NCBI GenBank assembly: GCA_002410715.1
Contig: DHOG01000070.1
Span: 930-6,117 of the forward strand
Direction: 5' to 3'
Origin: Ruminococcaceae bacterium UBA5396
GTDB lineage: Bacteria; Bacillota; Clostridia; Oscillospirales; Acutalibacteraceae
DNA length: 5,188 bases
The position numbers were made by a program, and so were the translations under genes. This document shows positions 1-5,188 of the stretch, piece by piece (the first letter of the stretch is position 1; the number at the start of each line of letters is the position of its first letter). The notes below the pieces were generated by a model, which was given only the letters and a program-made list of their open reading frames with translations, did no database searches and was not told the DNA's origin.

Positions 1-312
1 GGTATAAACGCCGGCCGGCTTTTCCACCATCACATGCAGTCCGCGTTCAAAACCGGCCATTGCATATTTGGGATGGTCGTAATGGGGTACCGCGATTAGG
101 ATAGAGTCAATCAGACCGCTGTCCATCATTGCCTCTGCAGTATCAAATCTTGCGGCAGTAGGAATATTATCTGCTGCCCATTGCAGGCGATCCGGTTTTA
201 TGTCCGCAACAGCTGCTATTTCGATTTCCGGACATTTGCCCTCGAGTACGTTATTGATATGCCCTGAACCCATATTGCCGATGCCAATGATTCCAAGTTT
301 AATTTTATTCAT
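1..312 (-). CDS. Gfo/Idh/MocA-family NAD(P)-dependent oxidoreductase, N-terminal part (runs off left edge)
   Basis: Translating the minus strand from the ATG at 312 gives 104 uninterrupted codons to the window edge. The product starts MNKIKLGIIGIGNMGSGH, a Rossmann dinucleotide-binding loop (G-x-G-x-x-G, residues 10-15). Asp37 (VADIK) sits at the end of the second beta strand, where an acidic residue usually favours NAD over NADP. ILIAVPHYDHP (71-81) and EKPAGVYT (97-104) follow; the EKP motif is the family hallmark, and its Lys is normally an active-site/cofactor contact. The C-terminal substrate domain, about two thirds of a usual 330-390 residue protein, is outside the window. A ribosome binding site, AAAGGAA at 329-323, lies 10 bases upstream. 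The gene follows the two TIM-barrel genes on the same strand after 114 bases. The EKPAGVYT variant resembles sugar/glycoside dehydrogenases of the YcjS type, but the substrate is not determinable here. The family call is secure; any specific reaction is inference. Confidence 0.93.
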   Translation of the reverse strand, partial: MNKIKLGIIGIGNMGSGHINNVLEGKCPEIEIAAVADIKPDRLQWAADNIPTAARFDTAEAMMDSGLIDSILIAVPHYDHPKYAMAGFERGLHVMVEKPAGVYT

Positions 313-334
313 AATAAAATCATTCCTTTCTGTT

Positions 335-357
335 GGCTGAAACAAGTTATTTCAGCC
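335..357. repeat. 8-bp perfect hairpin in the leader of the oxidoreductase gene
   Basis: GGCTGAAA at 335-342 and TTTCAGCC at 350-357 are perfect inverted repeats around a 7-base loop. On the minus strand the hairpin ends only about five bases before the ribosome binding site (329-323) of the Gfo/Idh/MocA gene. No T-tract follows it in that direction, so it is not an ordinary intrinsic terminator. Plausible roles are protection or processing of an intercistronic mRNA end, or modulation of translation of the downstream gene. The rest of the 313-426 gap shows no convincing promoter. Confidence 0.5.
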
Positions 358-426
358 TCTCCATCTATCTATAAGGTGAAGGTGAAAATAGAATCCTGCA
401 AAAAAGCTTATGTTCACGCGGACAAC

Positions 427-1191
427 TCAAAGTCCCTTAGATTTCAGGTTAAGGTAACTGGTTTTCAGACATTCAAAAGGATTATCTCCGTAACAGTCAT
501 CCTGCTCCACAAGTAGATACTGTGCACCCGCCTGTTCGCAGGCTTCAAGAATAGAATCAAAGTCCATGTTGCCCTCGTATATAGGAGCCATGCGTTTTTC
601 ACCTTGGGCATAGGTCATATCCTTCAGATGAACGCAAGGCACGCGTCCAGAAAGGCTGCGAATCCATTTTGCCGGATTACCGCCGCCCGCCTGAACCCAA
701 TAGGTGTCAATCGTAAAGCCGAGCTCATCCGAAGAGAAATCCTCAGCCATTTTTTCAAGATATATTTTTTTACCTTCGCCGCAGCGCTCGAATTCCATGT
801 CGTGATTGTGATACATCAGACGGCAGCCCAGCTCGCTCATCCGTTTACCTACCGGTTTGAAGGTGTCGCGAAAGCTTATGTAGTCATCCATGCCGTTTTT
901 AAGTCCGTTTTTTATACAGCCGATTCCAATATGTCTACAGTCAAACTGCTTGTGCTCTGCAACCACTTGATCTGTTTCGCTGGCCATGCGATCTTGGTCA
1001 TAATGGGTAAGTACACATTTTAGGTCAAGACGTTTTAGCTGTTCACTAAGCCATAGCGGATCATAAGCGCAGGTGCCGGATACCTGAACAACGCGGTAAC
1101 CGATTTGGGCGATCTTTTCAAGCGTCGTTGCAAAATCGTCCAGATTTTTGGTGTAATCCCGAACCGTGTACAGTTGCGCACCGATTTCCAT
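427..1191 (-). CDS. Sugar phosphate isomerase/epimerase-like TIM-barrel protein (254 aa)
   Basis: This is a xylose-isomerase-like (AP endonuclease family 2) TIM-barrel protein. The N-terminus MEIGAQLYTVRDY is the characteristic first strand of the family (IGxQLYTVR). Other visible motifs are GYRVVQVSG (31-39), YHNHDMEF (127-134), LGFTIDTYWVQAGG (157-170), VHLKDM (187-192), YEGNMDF (205-211) and VEQDD (228-232). Likely metal/active-site residues by position are H130, D162, H188 and E229; the glutamate often found on the fourth strand is replaced by His128 in YHNH, as in a recognisable subfamily. Proteins of this fold isomerise, epimerise or eliminate sugars and ketosugars using a divalent metal, in the cytoplasm. 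There is no signal peptide. AAAGGGAG at 1208-1201, 9 bases before the ATG, overlaps the stop codon of the upstream TIM-barrel gene (15-base gap), which suggests translational coupling. At 254 residues it is slightly short for the family but intact. The specific substrate is unknown; its partner oxidoreductase downstream suggests a ketosugar. Confidence 0.9.
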   Translation of the reverse strand: MEIGAQLYTVRDYTKNLDDFATTLEKIAQIGYRVVQVSGTCAYDPLWLSEQLKRLDLKCVLTHYDQDRMASETDQVVAEHKQFDCRHIGIGCIKNGLKNGMDDYISFRDTFKPVGKRMSELGCRLMYHNHDMEFERCGEGKKIYLEKMAEDFSSDELGFTIDTYWVQAGGGNPAKWIRSLSGRVPCVHLKDMTYAQGEKRMAPIYEGNMDFDSILEACEQAGAQYLLVEQDDCYGDNPFECLKTSYLNLKSKGL

Positions 1192-1206
1192 GTTATCATT
1201 CTCCCT

Positions 1207-2046
1207 TTATATTAATACCCGCAGCGCGGACACTGCCGCATCAAAGGCTGCTCGCTGGGATGGATAGGAGTATTCATCGGAAATACTAATTTTCTCACCG
1301 TTTTCCAGTGCCTCAAATCCGCTGAACACCTTAAGGTGGGGTTCCAATGTCAATACGGTTCCGCCCTGCAATTTATACTTTTCAAGCAGATAGGGTAGAT
1401 TGCCGTTGCCCTTACCAGCTGGAACCACCGCTCCGCCTTGGATGGCGTCTTTTATGTGCATATATTTGACGTAAGGAGACAATAGCTCCCATGCCTTAAT
1501 AGTATCCTGATTGCATTGAACAAAATTGGCGGGATCAAAAATAGCCGCTAATGCAGGCAATTGCCTGTGAATATCAAAGCAGCGGTCAGCGTTGTCGCCA
1601 TAAATCCCTTTTTCATTTTCATGGCAGAGGGTTACGCCGCTTCCTTTGGCTGCTTCGCTGAACCTTGAGAGCCGTTCCATTACTTCATTGCGATATATCG
1701 CAGCATCCTTGTCCGAAGGGATAAAAAAACTGAATAAGCGGATACATTGGGCTTCTACCGCCCGCGCCAGTTCAAGTGTATGTAAGAACAGCTCCATGTG
1801 CGGACCAAAATCATCTGTAATACCGATTTTCCCCAACGGCGAGCCGATCGACCAGATGCGGATATCGTGGCTAGCCAAACGGGTTTTTAATTCCTTTGCC
1901 TCCTGAATGCTAAGCTTTGTGAAATTACGGTCTGCAACACCCCGTACTTCAAGAAAAGGGATGTTATTATCATTTAGCGCCTGTATCTGATCCTGTATAT
2001 CTGCTCCTGCTTCATCGGCAAACGCACACAGCTTAAATTGGCTCAT
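1207..2046 (-). CDS. Sugar phosphate isomerase/epimerase-like TIM-barrel protein (279 aa)
   Basis: This is a second xylose-isomerase-like TIM-barrel protein, clearly of another subfamily than its downstream neighbour. The first strand reads KLCAFADEAG (5-14), followed by FLEVRGV (31-37), WSIGSPLGKIGI (65-76), CHENEKGIYGD (141-151), AIFDPANFVQ (168-177), YMHIKDA (195-201), GKGNG (211-215) and LTLEPHL (232-238). Expected divalent-metal ligands, by fold position, are E143, D171, H197 and E235, all present, so a metal-dependent isomerase, epimerase or lyase is likely active. Nothing suggests export. The start at 2046 is supported by AAAAGGATGG at 2065-2056, 9 bases upstream. It is the first gene of the left-hand transcription group, with candidate promoters in the gap to its right, and is followed after 15 bases by the other TIM-barrel gene. 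Its role is presumably a step on an unusual sugar or ketoglycoside handled together with the Gfo/Idh/MocA enzyme. The substrate is not recognisable from sequence. Confidence 0.92.
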   Translation of the reverse strand: MSQFKLCAFADEAGADIQDQIQALNDNNIPFLEVRGVADRNFTKLSIQEAKELKTRLASHDIRIWSIGSPLGKIGITDDFGPHMELFLHTLELARAVEAQCIRLFSFFIPSDKDAAIYRNEVMERLSRFSEAAKGSGVTLCHENEKGIYGDNADRCFDIHRQLPALAAIFDPANFVQCNQDTIKAWELLSPYVKYMHIKDAIQGGAVVPAGKGNGNLPYLLEKYKLQGGTVLTLEPHLKVFSGFEALENGEKISISDEYSYPSQRAAFDAAVSALRVLI

Positions 2047-2131
2047 ACCTATATACCATCCTTTTCAACTAAAATATTAGCCCCATAAGGGACAAGCGCC
2101 AGCTTGTATAGAGACACACTGGATATTTTCT

Positions 2132-2160
2132 ATTATATTGCTTGTCTCTCCTGCTCTTAA
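2132..2160 (-). promoter_or_regulatory. Candidate sigma-A-type promoter for the TIM-barrel/oxidoreductase group
   Basis: On the minus strand, TTAAGA (2160-2155; four of six matches to TTGACA) is followed after exactly 17 bases by a perfect TATAAT (2137-2132). Transcription would start near 2125 and leave a leader of about 80 bases before the ATG at 2046. A short inverted repeat, ACAAGC/GCTTGT (2092-2097 and 2102-2107), lies in that leader. A 7-bp inverted repeat, AGAGACA/TGTCTCT (2110-2116 and 2143-2149), flanks the -10 box and could be an operator, though it is short. Confidence 0.55.
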
Positions 2161-2196
2161 AGGGTAACCTCTCTCCAACAGCTTCTACAAAAGTTG

Positions 2197-2225
2197 AATA
2201 TATATTACACAGTAGGACATGTCGG
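2197..2225 (-). promoter_or_regulatory. Second, weaker candidate promoter upstream of the TIM-barrel genes
   Basis: On the minus strand, CCGACA (2225-2220; four of six matches to TTGACA) and TATATT (2202-2197; five of six matches to TATAAT) are separated by 17 bases. It lies about 65 bases upstream of the better promoter. AT-rich sequence produces such matches by chance, so this is only a possibility. Confidence 0.25.
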
Positions 2226-2247
2226 ATCGGCGATAGCTTACTATTGT

Positions 2248-2282
2248 CTCAACTGCGATTGATAATTCCAATCGCAGTTGAG
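2248..2282. terminator. Perfect 14-bp hairpin after the SDR gene (probable terminator)
   Basis: CTCAACTGCGATTG (2248-2261) and CAATCGCAGTTGAG (2269-2282) are perfect inverted repeats around a 7-base loop, the strongest secondary structure in the window. It begins 28 bases past the stop codon of the SDR gene, which fits the end of the uxuA-SDR transcript. The T-rich run (2287-2300) lies on the plus-strand side, however, while in the minus-strand reading direction the stem is followed by ACAATAGTAAG, with no T-tract. As a minus-strand terminator it is therefore atypical. It may leak into the downstream genes, stabilise the 3' end of the message, or stop plus-strand antisense transcripts. Confidence 0.55.
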
Positions 2283-2309
2283 CTTGTGTTTTTATATTTT
2301 TGATTGGTG

Positions 2310-3134
2310 CTATACACCTGAATAAGCCGAAAAACCGCCGTCAACAGGCACAACAATGCCGGTTACAAAACCTGATGCCTTGCTATCGGTCAGCCAAAGG
2401 AGGGTGCCGAGCAGTTCCTCGGCTTCCCCAAACCTGCCCATAGGGGTAGCGCGTAAAATTTTATTGGTACGAGGTGTGGGATTGCCGTTTTCGTCAAACA
2501 ACAATGCGCGGTTTTGATTGGTGACAAAAAAGCCGGGCGCAATCGCGTTTACGCGGATTCCCTCAGCCGCAAAATGCACTGCAAGCCATTGCGTAAAGTT
2601 GGATACGGCGGCTTTTGCGGCGCTATATGCCGGAATTTTTGTAAGCGGACGAAAAGCATTCATGGAGGAGATATTCAGGATAGAACAGCCCTCCTGCCCA
2701 ATCATATCCTTTGCAAATACCTGTGTGGGAAGCAGAGATCCCATAAGGTTCAGATCAAATACAAAGTTGAAACCGCTTTTGTCAAGGTTAAAAAAGGTCG
2801 CAATATCGTTGTTTACGTCGTCTCCCTCTTGGAAGGTTTCATGTGCAGTGGTGCATTTCGGGCTGTTGCCTCCGGCACCGTTAATCAGAATGTGGCACTT
2901 TCCCAGATCCCGTAGGATTAAATCGTGTACCGATTCAAGCTCGGCTTTATCCAGAACACTGCACTTATACGCTTTTGCAATACCGCCCGCTGCGGTGATT
3001 TCATCTGCGACTGCCTGTACTGCAGCCTCATTTAAATCAAGCAGTGCAATTTGATACCCTGCCGCCGCCAGCGCCTTGGAAAATGTTGAGCAGAGTACCC
3101 CGCCCGCTCCTGTAATTACAACAGTGTGATTCAT
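2310..3134 (-). CDS. uxuB: SDR-family oxidoreductase, probable D-mannonate oxidoreductase (fructuronate reductase)
   Basis: This 274-residue protein is a complete classical short-chain dehydrogenase. It shows the N-terminal cofactor motif TGAGGVLC (8-15), Asp33 in ALLDLN (an NAD-type acidic residue), NGAGG (85-89), Asn129 in FDLNLMG, Ser156/Ser157 in LNISSMNA, the catalytic pair Tyr170-x3-Lys174 (YSAAK), IAPGFF (198-203) and VDGGF (264-268) near the C-terminus. The expected reaction is NAD(H)-linked interconversion of D-fructuronate and D-mannonate in the cytoplasm, directly before the UxuA step. The symbol rests on coupling to uxuA: the ATG overlaps the uxuA stop as ATGA, and the ribosome binding site AAAGGAG (3150-3144) lies inside the uxuA end, 9 bases from the start. 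The glycine motif departs from TGxxxGxG (Val13 and Cys15 replace the second and third glycines). I recall a GGVLC-type motif in Bacillus/clostridial UxuB-like SDRs, so it is probably a family trait. Another uronate-type substrate is possible. Confidence 0.85.
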   Translation of the reverse strand: MNHTVVITGAGGVLCSTFSKALAAAGYQIALLDLNEAAVQAVADEITAAGGIAKAYKCSVLDKAELESVHDLILRDLGKCHILINGAGGNSPKCTTAHETFQEGDDVNNDIATFFNLDKSGFNFVFDLNLMGSLLPTQVFAKDMIGQEGCSILNISSMNAFRPLTKIPAYSAAKAAVSNFTQWLAVHFAAEGIRVNAIAPGFFVTNQNRALLFDENGNPTPRTNKILRATPMGRFGEAEELLGTLLWLTDSKASGFVTGIVVPVDGGFSAYSGV

Positions 3135-4174
3135 TTTATACTGCTCCTTTCAACTGCTTCGAATAATCCGGTCAGATAGGTCGCGCCCAAAGCACGGTCA
3201 TACAAGCCGTATCCATAACGACCGGTTTCTCCCCAAATCATTCGTCCGTGGTCCGGACGTACATAACCATCAAACCCGCTATCCACAAGTGCTTTTACGA
3301 TTGCGTACATATCCAGCGAACCGCAGGAGGTAGGGTGTCCGACCTCCTCAAAGGAGCGCTCCCCTGTCCACCGGATATTGCGCAGATGCGCAAAGTAAAT
3401 ACGGCTCCCAAATTGACGGATCATCCGAGGAAGGTCATTGTTCTGGCCGGCACCCAGTGAGCCGGTGCAAAATGTCAGACCGTTTGCGGGACTGTCTACA
3501 AGCTTTAGAAAACGATCAAGATTTTCTTGACCTGTAATAATACGGGGAAGACCAAACAAACCCCAGGGCGGATCATCCGGATGGATGGCCATTTTTACAC
3601 CGTACTCCTCGGCGACGGGAATAATCTTTTCCAAAAATGTCTGTAGATTCTTCCAAAGCTGTTCTTCATCGATCTTCTCATATTGACTCAACAAATCTCT
3701 TAGCTGCTCTTTTGTATAGCTCTCATCCCAGCCGGGCAAGGACAGTTCGCTGGTCAGTGGGTTCATAGACAGAACGGTTTCATCGTCATAAGCCAGGGAG
3801 TTGGAGCCATCTGTATGCTCGCGTCCCAGCTCGCTGCGTAGCCAGTCAAAAACCGGCATGAAATTATAGCAAATGACTTTAACACCGGCTTTGCTGAGCC
3901 GACGGATGTTTTCGCAGTAGTTCTCGGTCCATTTGACAGCATTTGCGTTGCCGAGCTTTATATCTTCATGAACCGGTACACTCTCGACAACTTCAAATTC
4001 CAATCCTGCCTCGTTAATCTTGTTTTTCAGGTCAAATATGCTTTGGTTGCTCCATACTTCGCCGACAGGTACATCATAGATTGCGGAAACGATACCGGTC
4101 ATCATGGGTATCTGTCTGATTTTCTGGAGTGTTACCGGATCGTTATCGCCATACCAGCGAAATGTCATTTTCAT
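3131..4174 (-). CDS. uxuA: Mannonate dehydratase
   Basis: UxuA dehydrates D-mannonate to 2-keto-3-deoxy-D-gluconate in the hexuronate pathway, using a divalent metal (Mn or Fe), in the cytoplasm. Family signatures are plain: the start MKMTFRWYG, then [50 protein letters not shown] and [13 protein letters not shown]. Numbered from the chosen start, H198, C236, H263 and D308 match the Cys/His/His/Asp metal site known for ManD of this family. The protein is 347 residues, normal for Gram-positive UxuA. The ATG at 4174 is preferred over the in-frame ATG at 4192: only 4174 has a ribosome binding site (GGAGGAT at the right distance), and MKMTFRWYG is the usual N-terminus. The stop overlaps the SDR start by four bases. 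It is the first gene of its transcript, divergent from the AraC-type regulator that probably controls it. Confidence 0.97.
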   Translation of the reverse strand: MKMTFRWYGDNDPVTLQKIRQIPMMTGIVSAIYDVPVGEVWSNQSIFDLKNKINEAGLEFEVVESVPVHEDIKLGNANAVKWTENYCENIRRLSKAGVKVICYNFMPVFDWLRSELGREHTDGSNSLAYDDETVLSMNPLTSELSLPGWDESYTKEQLRDLLSQYEKIDEEQLWKNLQTFLEKIIPVAEEYGVKMAIHPDDPPWGLFGLPRIITGQENLDRFLKLVDSPANGLTFCTGSLGAGQNNDLPRMIRQFGSRIYFAHLRNIRWTGERSFEEVGHPTSCGSLDMYAIVKALVDSGFDGYVRPDHGRMIWGETGRYGYGLYDRALGATYLTGLFEAVERSSIK

Positions 4175-4188
4175 AGCTGTATCCTCCG
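4172..4188 (-). promoter_or_regulatory. Ribosome binding site that fixes the uxuA start
   Basis: On the minus strand, CGGAGGAT is followed by ACAGCT and the ATG at 4174-4172; the GGAGG core occupies 4187-4183, with 8 bases between core and start codon. The alternative in-frame ATG at 4192 is preceded only by AATATTAAAAA, with no Shine-Dalgarno match, and would place this ideal ribosome binding site inside the coding sequence. Confidence 0.85.
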
Positions 4189-4253
4189 TCATTTTTTAAT
4201 ATTCTCGTCACATATAGCCTTTATATCGGCATTGTTGTAACTAGTTAAAATCT

Positions 4254-4282
4254 ATTATATTTCACATAGGTTAATAGTATCA
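4254..4282 (-). promoter_or_regulatory. Candidate uxuA promoter with consensus -10 and poor -35
   Basis: On the minus strand, TATAAT (4259-4254) lies 17 bases downstream of TGATAC (4282-4277), a poor -35 element. A good -10 with a weak -35 is typical of promoters that need an activator. Transcription would begin near 4247, giving a leader of about 73 bases. The near-palindrome centred at 4242/4243 (core TAACTAGTTA, 4238-4247) sits over this predicted start. Confidence 0.5.
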
Positions 4283-4287
4283 TAATT

Positions 4288-4320
4288 ATATGTGCATATC
4301 AATTGAATATATAGGCATAT
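4288..4320. promoter_or_regulatory. Imperfect direct repeat with 21-bp period, candidate AraC-protein operator
   Basis: ATATGTGCATAT (4288-4299) recurs as ATATAGGCATAT (4309-4320), matching at 10 of 12 positions, with exactly 21 bp between equivalent bases. AraC-family dimers commonly bind direct half-sites about two helical turns apart. The copy near uxuA ends about 41 bases upstream of the predicted uxuA transcription start, next to its weak -35, which is the usual placement for activation. The other copy ends just before the -35 of the regulator gene's own promoter, so autoregulation is possible. Confidence 0.5.
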
Positions 4321-4324
4321 ATTA

Positions 4325-4353
4325 TTGCATTTATAATCATAACCTACTATAAT
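4325..4353 (+). promoter_or_regulatory. Candidate promoter of the AraC-family regulator gene
   Basis: TTGCAT (4325-4330) and a perfect TATAAT (4348-4353) are separated by 17 bases. Transcription would start near 4360, about 26 bases before the ATG at 4386. A ribosome binding site, AGGAT (4372-4376), lies 9 bases before that ATG. Confidence 0.5.
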
Positions 4354-4385
4354 TAAGATAAAAAAGAAAATAGGATGTTTGGATT

Positions 4386-5188
4386 ATGGAATATCAGTAC
4401 ATAGACAAGTCCCTTTATTTTCATCACAGCGTTGATATGAAGCCCTCCCAGGAGAATTTTCGCATGCATGCCCATGAAATGTATGAAATACTATTTTTTC
4501 TATCAGGCAACGGGCGATTCATGGTTGAGGGCTGTGAATATATACTAGAGCCGGGAAGTATGATGGTAATGCGTCCCAGTGAAGCACATAAGCTGAAAAT
4601 TCAGCATGATTCGCCGTACGAGCGGGTTGCCATACATTTTTCATCCGACATTGTCACCTCAATCGATCCGAACGGTGAACTGCTCCAGCCTTTTGAAGAC
4701 CGTCCGATTGGTCGGCATAATATGTATCAGCGCGCATCGTTTCGCAGCAGTTTTATTCATGAGTGTCTCAATTCAATGGAAACCAATATACAGGGCGATT
4801 ATTATTGCAGACTGGCTATCACCACAAATTTATATCCCATTCTGACTGAGTTAAAAGCGGCATTTTTGGTCAAAAAGAATGAAGCCCTGCAAAACCCATA
4901 TAAGGATATATCCCATGAGCTAATCCGTTATGTGAATTACAATTTGACTTCCAATAAACTTTCACTGGATTCATTAGCTGAACAGTTTCTGATTAGTAAA
5001 AGCCAGCTCAATCGAATTTTTAAACATGCGACAGGTTCAACCATTTGGGATTATGTTCTAATCAAGCGGGTGATGGCTGCAAGGCAGATGCTACGTGCCG
5101 GTCATCCGGCCAATGAGGTCAGTCAGGCTTGCGGTTTTCGGGATTATTCGGCATTCTACCGTTTTTATAAAAAGAAATTCAATGTCTC
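4386..5188 (+). CDS. AraC-family transcriptional regulator, cut at the extreme C-terminus by the window edge
   Basis: The frame opens at ATG 4386 behind AGGAT and stays open for 267 codons to the window end without a stop. The N-terminal part is a cupin-like effector domain: HAHEMYEILFFLSG (28-41) carries the typical H-x-H-x3-E pattern, followed by EPGSMMVMRPSEAHKL (55-70). A linker leads to the DNA-binding domain with two helix-turn-helix units: LSLDSLAEQFLISKSQLNRI (about 192-211) and, near the end, NEVSQACGFRDYSAFYRFYK (243-262), the second being the strongly conserved AraC signature. Comparable regulators are about 270-295 residues, so only a short C-terminal tail is likely missing. It is divergent from uxuA across a control region with a 21-bp-period direct repeat, so the likely role is activation of uxuA-uxuB, and perhaps the TIM-barrel group, in response to a sugar or uronate intermediate. 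The effector is not known from sequence. Confidence 0.95.
   Translation, partial: MEYQYIDKSLYFHHSVDMKPSQENFRMHAHEMYEILFFLSGNGRFMVEGCEYILEPGSMMVMRPSEAHKLKIQHDSPYERVAIHFSSDIVTSIDPNGELLQPFEDRPIGRHNMYQRASFRSSFIHECLNSMETNIQGDYYCRLAITTNLYPILTELKAAFLVKKNEALQNPYKDISHELIRYVNYNLTSNKLSLDSLAEQFLISKSQLNRIFKHATGSTIWDYVLIKRVMAARQMLRAGHPANEVSQACGFRDYSAFYRFYKKKFNV

Noticed and set aside
604..1023. Plus-strand open frame of 139 codons
   Set aside because: It is antisense to the YHNHDMEF TIM-barrel gene, has no good ribosome binding site, and its product shows no family motif.
2514..3054. Two overlapping plus-strand open frames of 133 and 178 codons
   Set aside because: They lie antisense to the SDR gene, whose motifs are complete and intact. 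They lack convincing ribosome binding sites and show no recognisable motifs.
3968..4240. Plus-strand open frame of 90 codons overlapping the uxuA start region
   Set aside because: It is antisense to conserved UxuA sequence and lacks a ribosome binding site.
4193..4385. Catabolite-repression (cre) operator in the araC-uxuA control region
   Set aside because: I looked for a TGWAANCGNTNWCA-like match in this gap and in 2047-2309 and found none good enough to report.
4606..4845. Plus-strand open frame of 79 codons
   Set aside because: It lies in another frame inside the AraC-family gene, whose cupin and helix-turn-helix motifs establish the real frame.
1..5188. Novel defence system, CRISPR array, insertion sequence or phage element
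   Set aside because: All coding space is explained by carbohydrate enzymes and a regulator. No repeat array, transposase, terminal inverted repeat or tRNA-like attachment site was seen.

Overview
The window looks like a carbohydrate-catabolism locus from a low-to-moderate-GC Gram-positive anaerobe, most likely a member of the Clostridia (Firmicutes). This rests on strong AAGGAG-type ribosome binding sites ahead of nearly every gene, AT-rich intergenic regions with near-consensus TATAAT boxes, an SDR-type mannonate oxidoreductase (the form found in Bacillus and clostridia rather than the E. coli long-chain form), and an AraC-type local regulator. The exact taxon cannot be told from the sequence alone.

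Layout, right to left. At the right edge (4386-5188, + strand) is an AraC-family regulator with a cupin sensor domain, cut only at its extreme C-terminus. It is divergent from everything else. A 211-base AT-rich control region (4175-4385) holds two divergent candidate promoters and, between them, an imperfect 12-bp direct repeat with a 21-bp period, a good candidate for the AraC-protein operator. On the minus strand follow uxuA (mannonate dehydratase, 4174-3131) and an SDR oxidoreductase, probably uxuB (3134-2310), which overlap by ATGA. A 263-base gap (2309-2047) then holds a perfect 14-bp hairpin and one or two candidate promoters. After it comes a second minus-strand group: two xylose-isomerase-like TIM-barrel proteins (2046-1207 and 1191-427, 15 bases apart) and, after a 114-base gap with a small hairpin, the N-terminal 104 residues of a Gfo/Idh/MocA NAD(P)-dependent oxidoreductase (312-1), which runs off the left edge.

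Function. UxuB and UxuA catalyse consecutive steps of hexuronate degradation: D-fructuronate to D-mannonate (UxuB), then to 2-keto-3-deoxy-D-gluconate (UxuA). The second group pairs a Gfo/Idh/MocA dehydrogenase with two TIM-barrel isomerase/epimerase/lyase-like proteins. That combination is known from pathways that act on sugars or glycosides by transient C3 oxidation, for example E. coli YcjS/YcjR and the bacterial C-glycoside deglycosylation systems. My inference is that this locus converts an unusual uronate-containing or C3-oxidisable glycoside and sends the product into the mannonate/KDG route. No transporter, glycosidase, uronate isomerase (UxaC), KDG kinase or aldolase is inside the window, so the substrate cannot be fixed from here. 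All start codons are supported by ribosome binding sites, and the uxuA start is best placed six codons inside the longest open frame. No mobile element, CRISPR array, tRNA or rRNA was seen.
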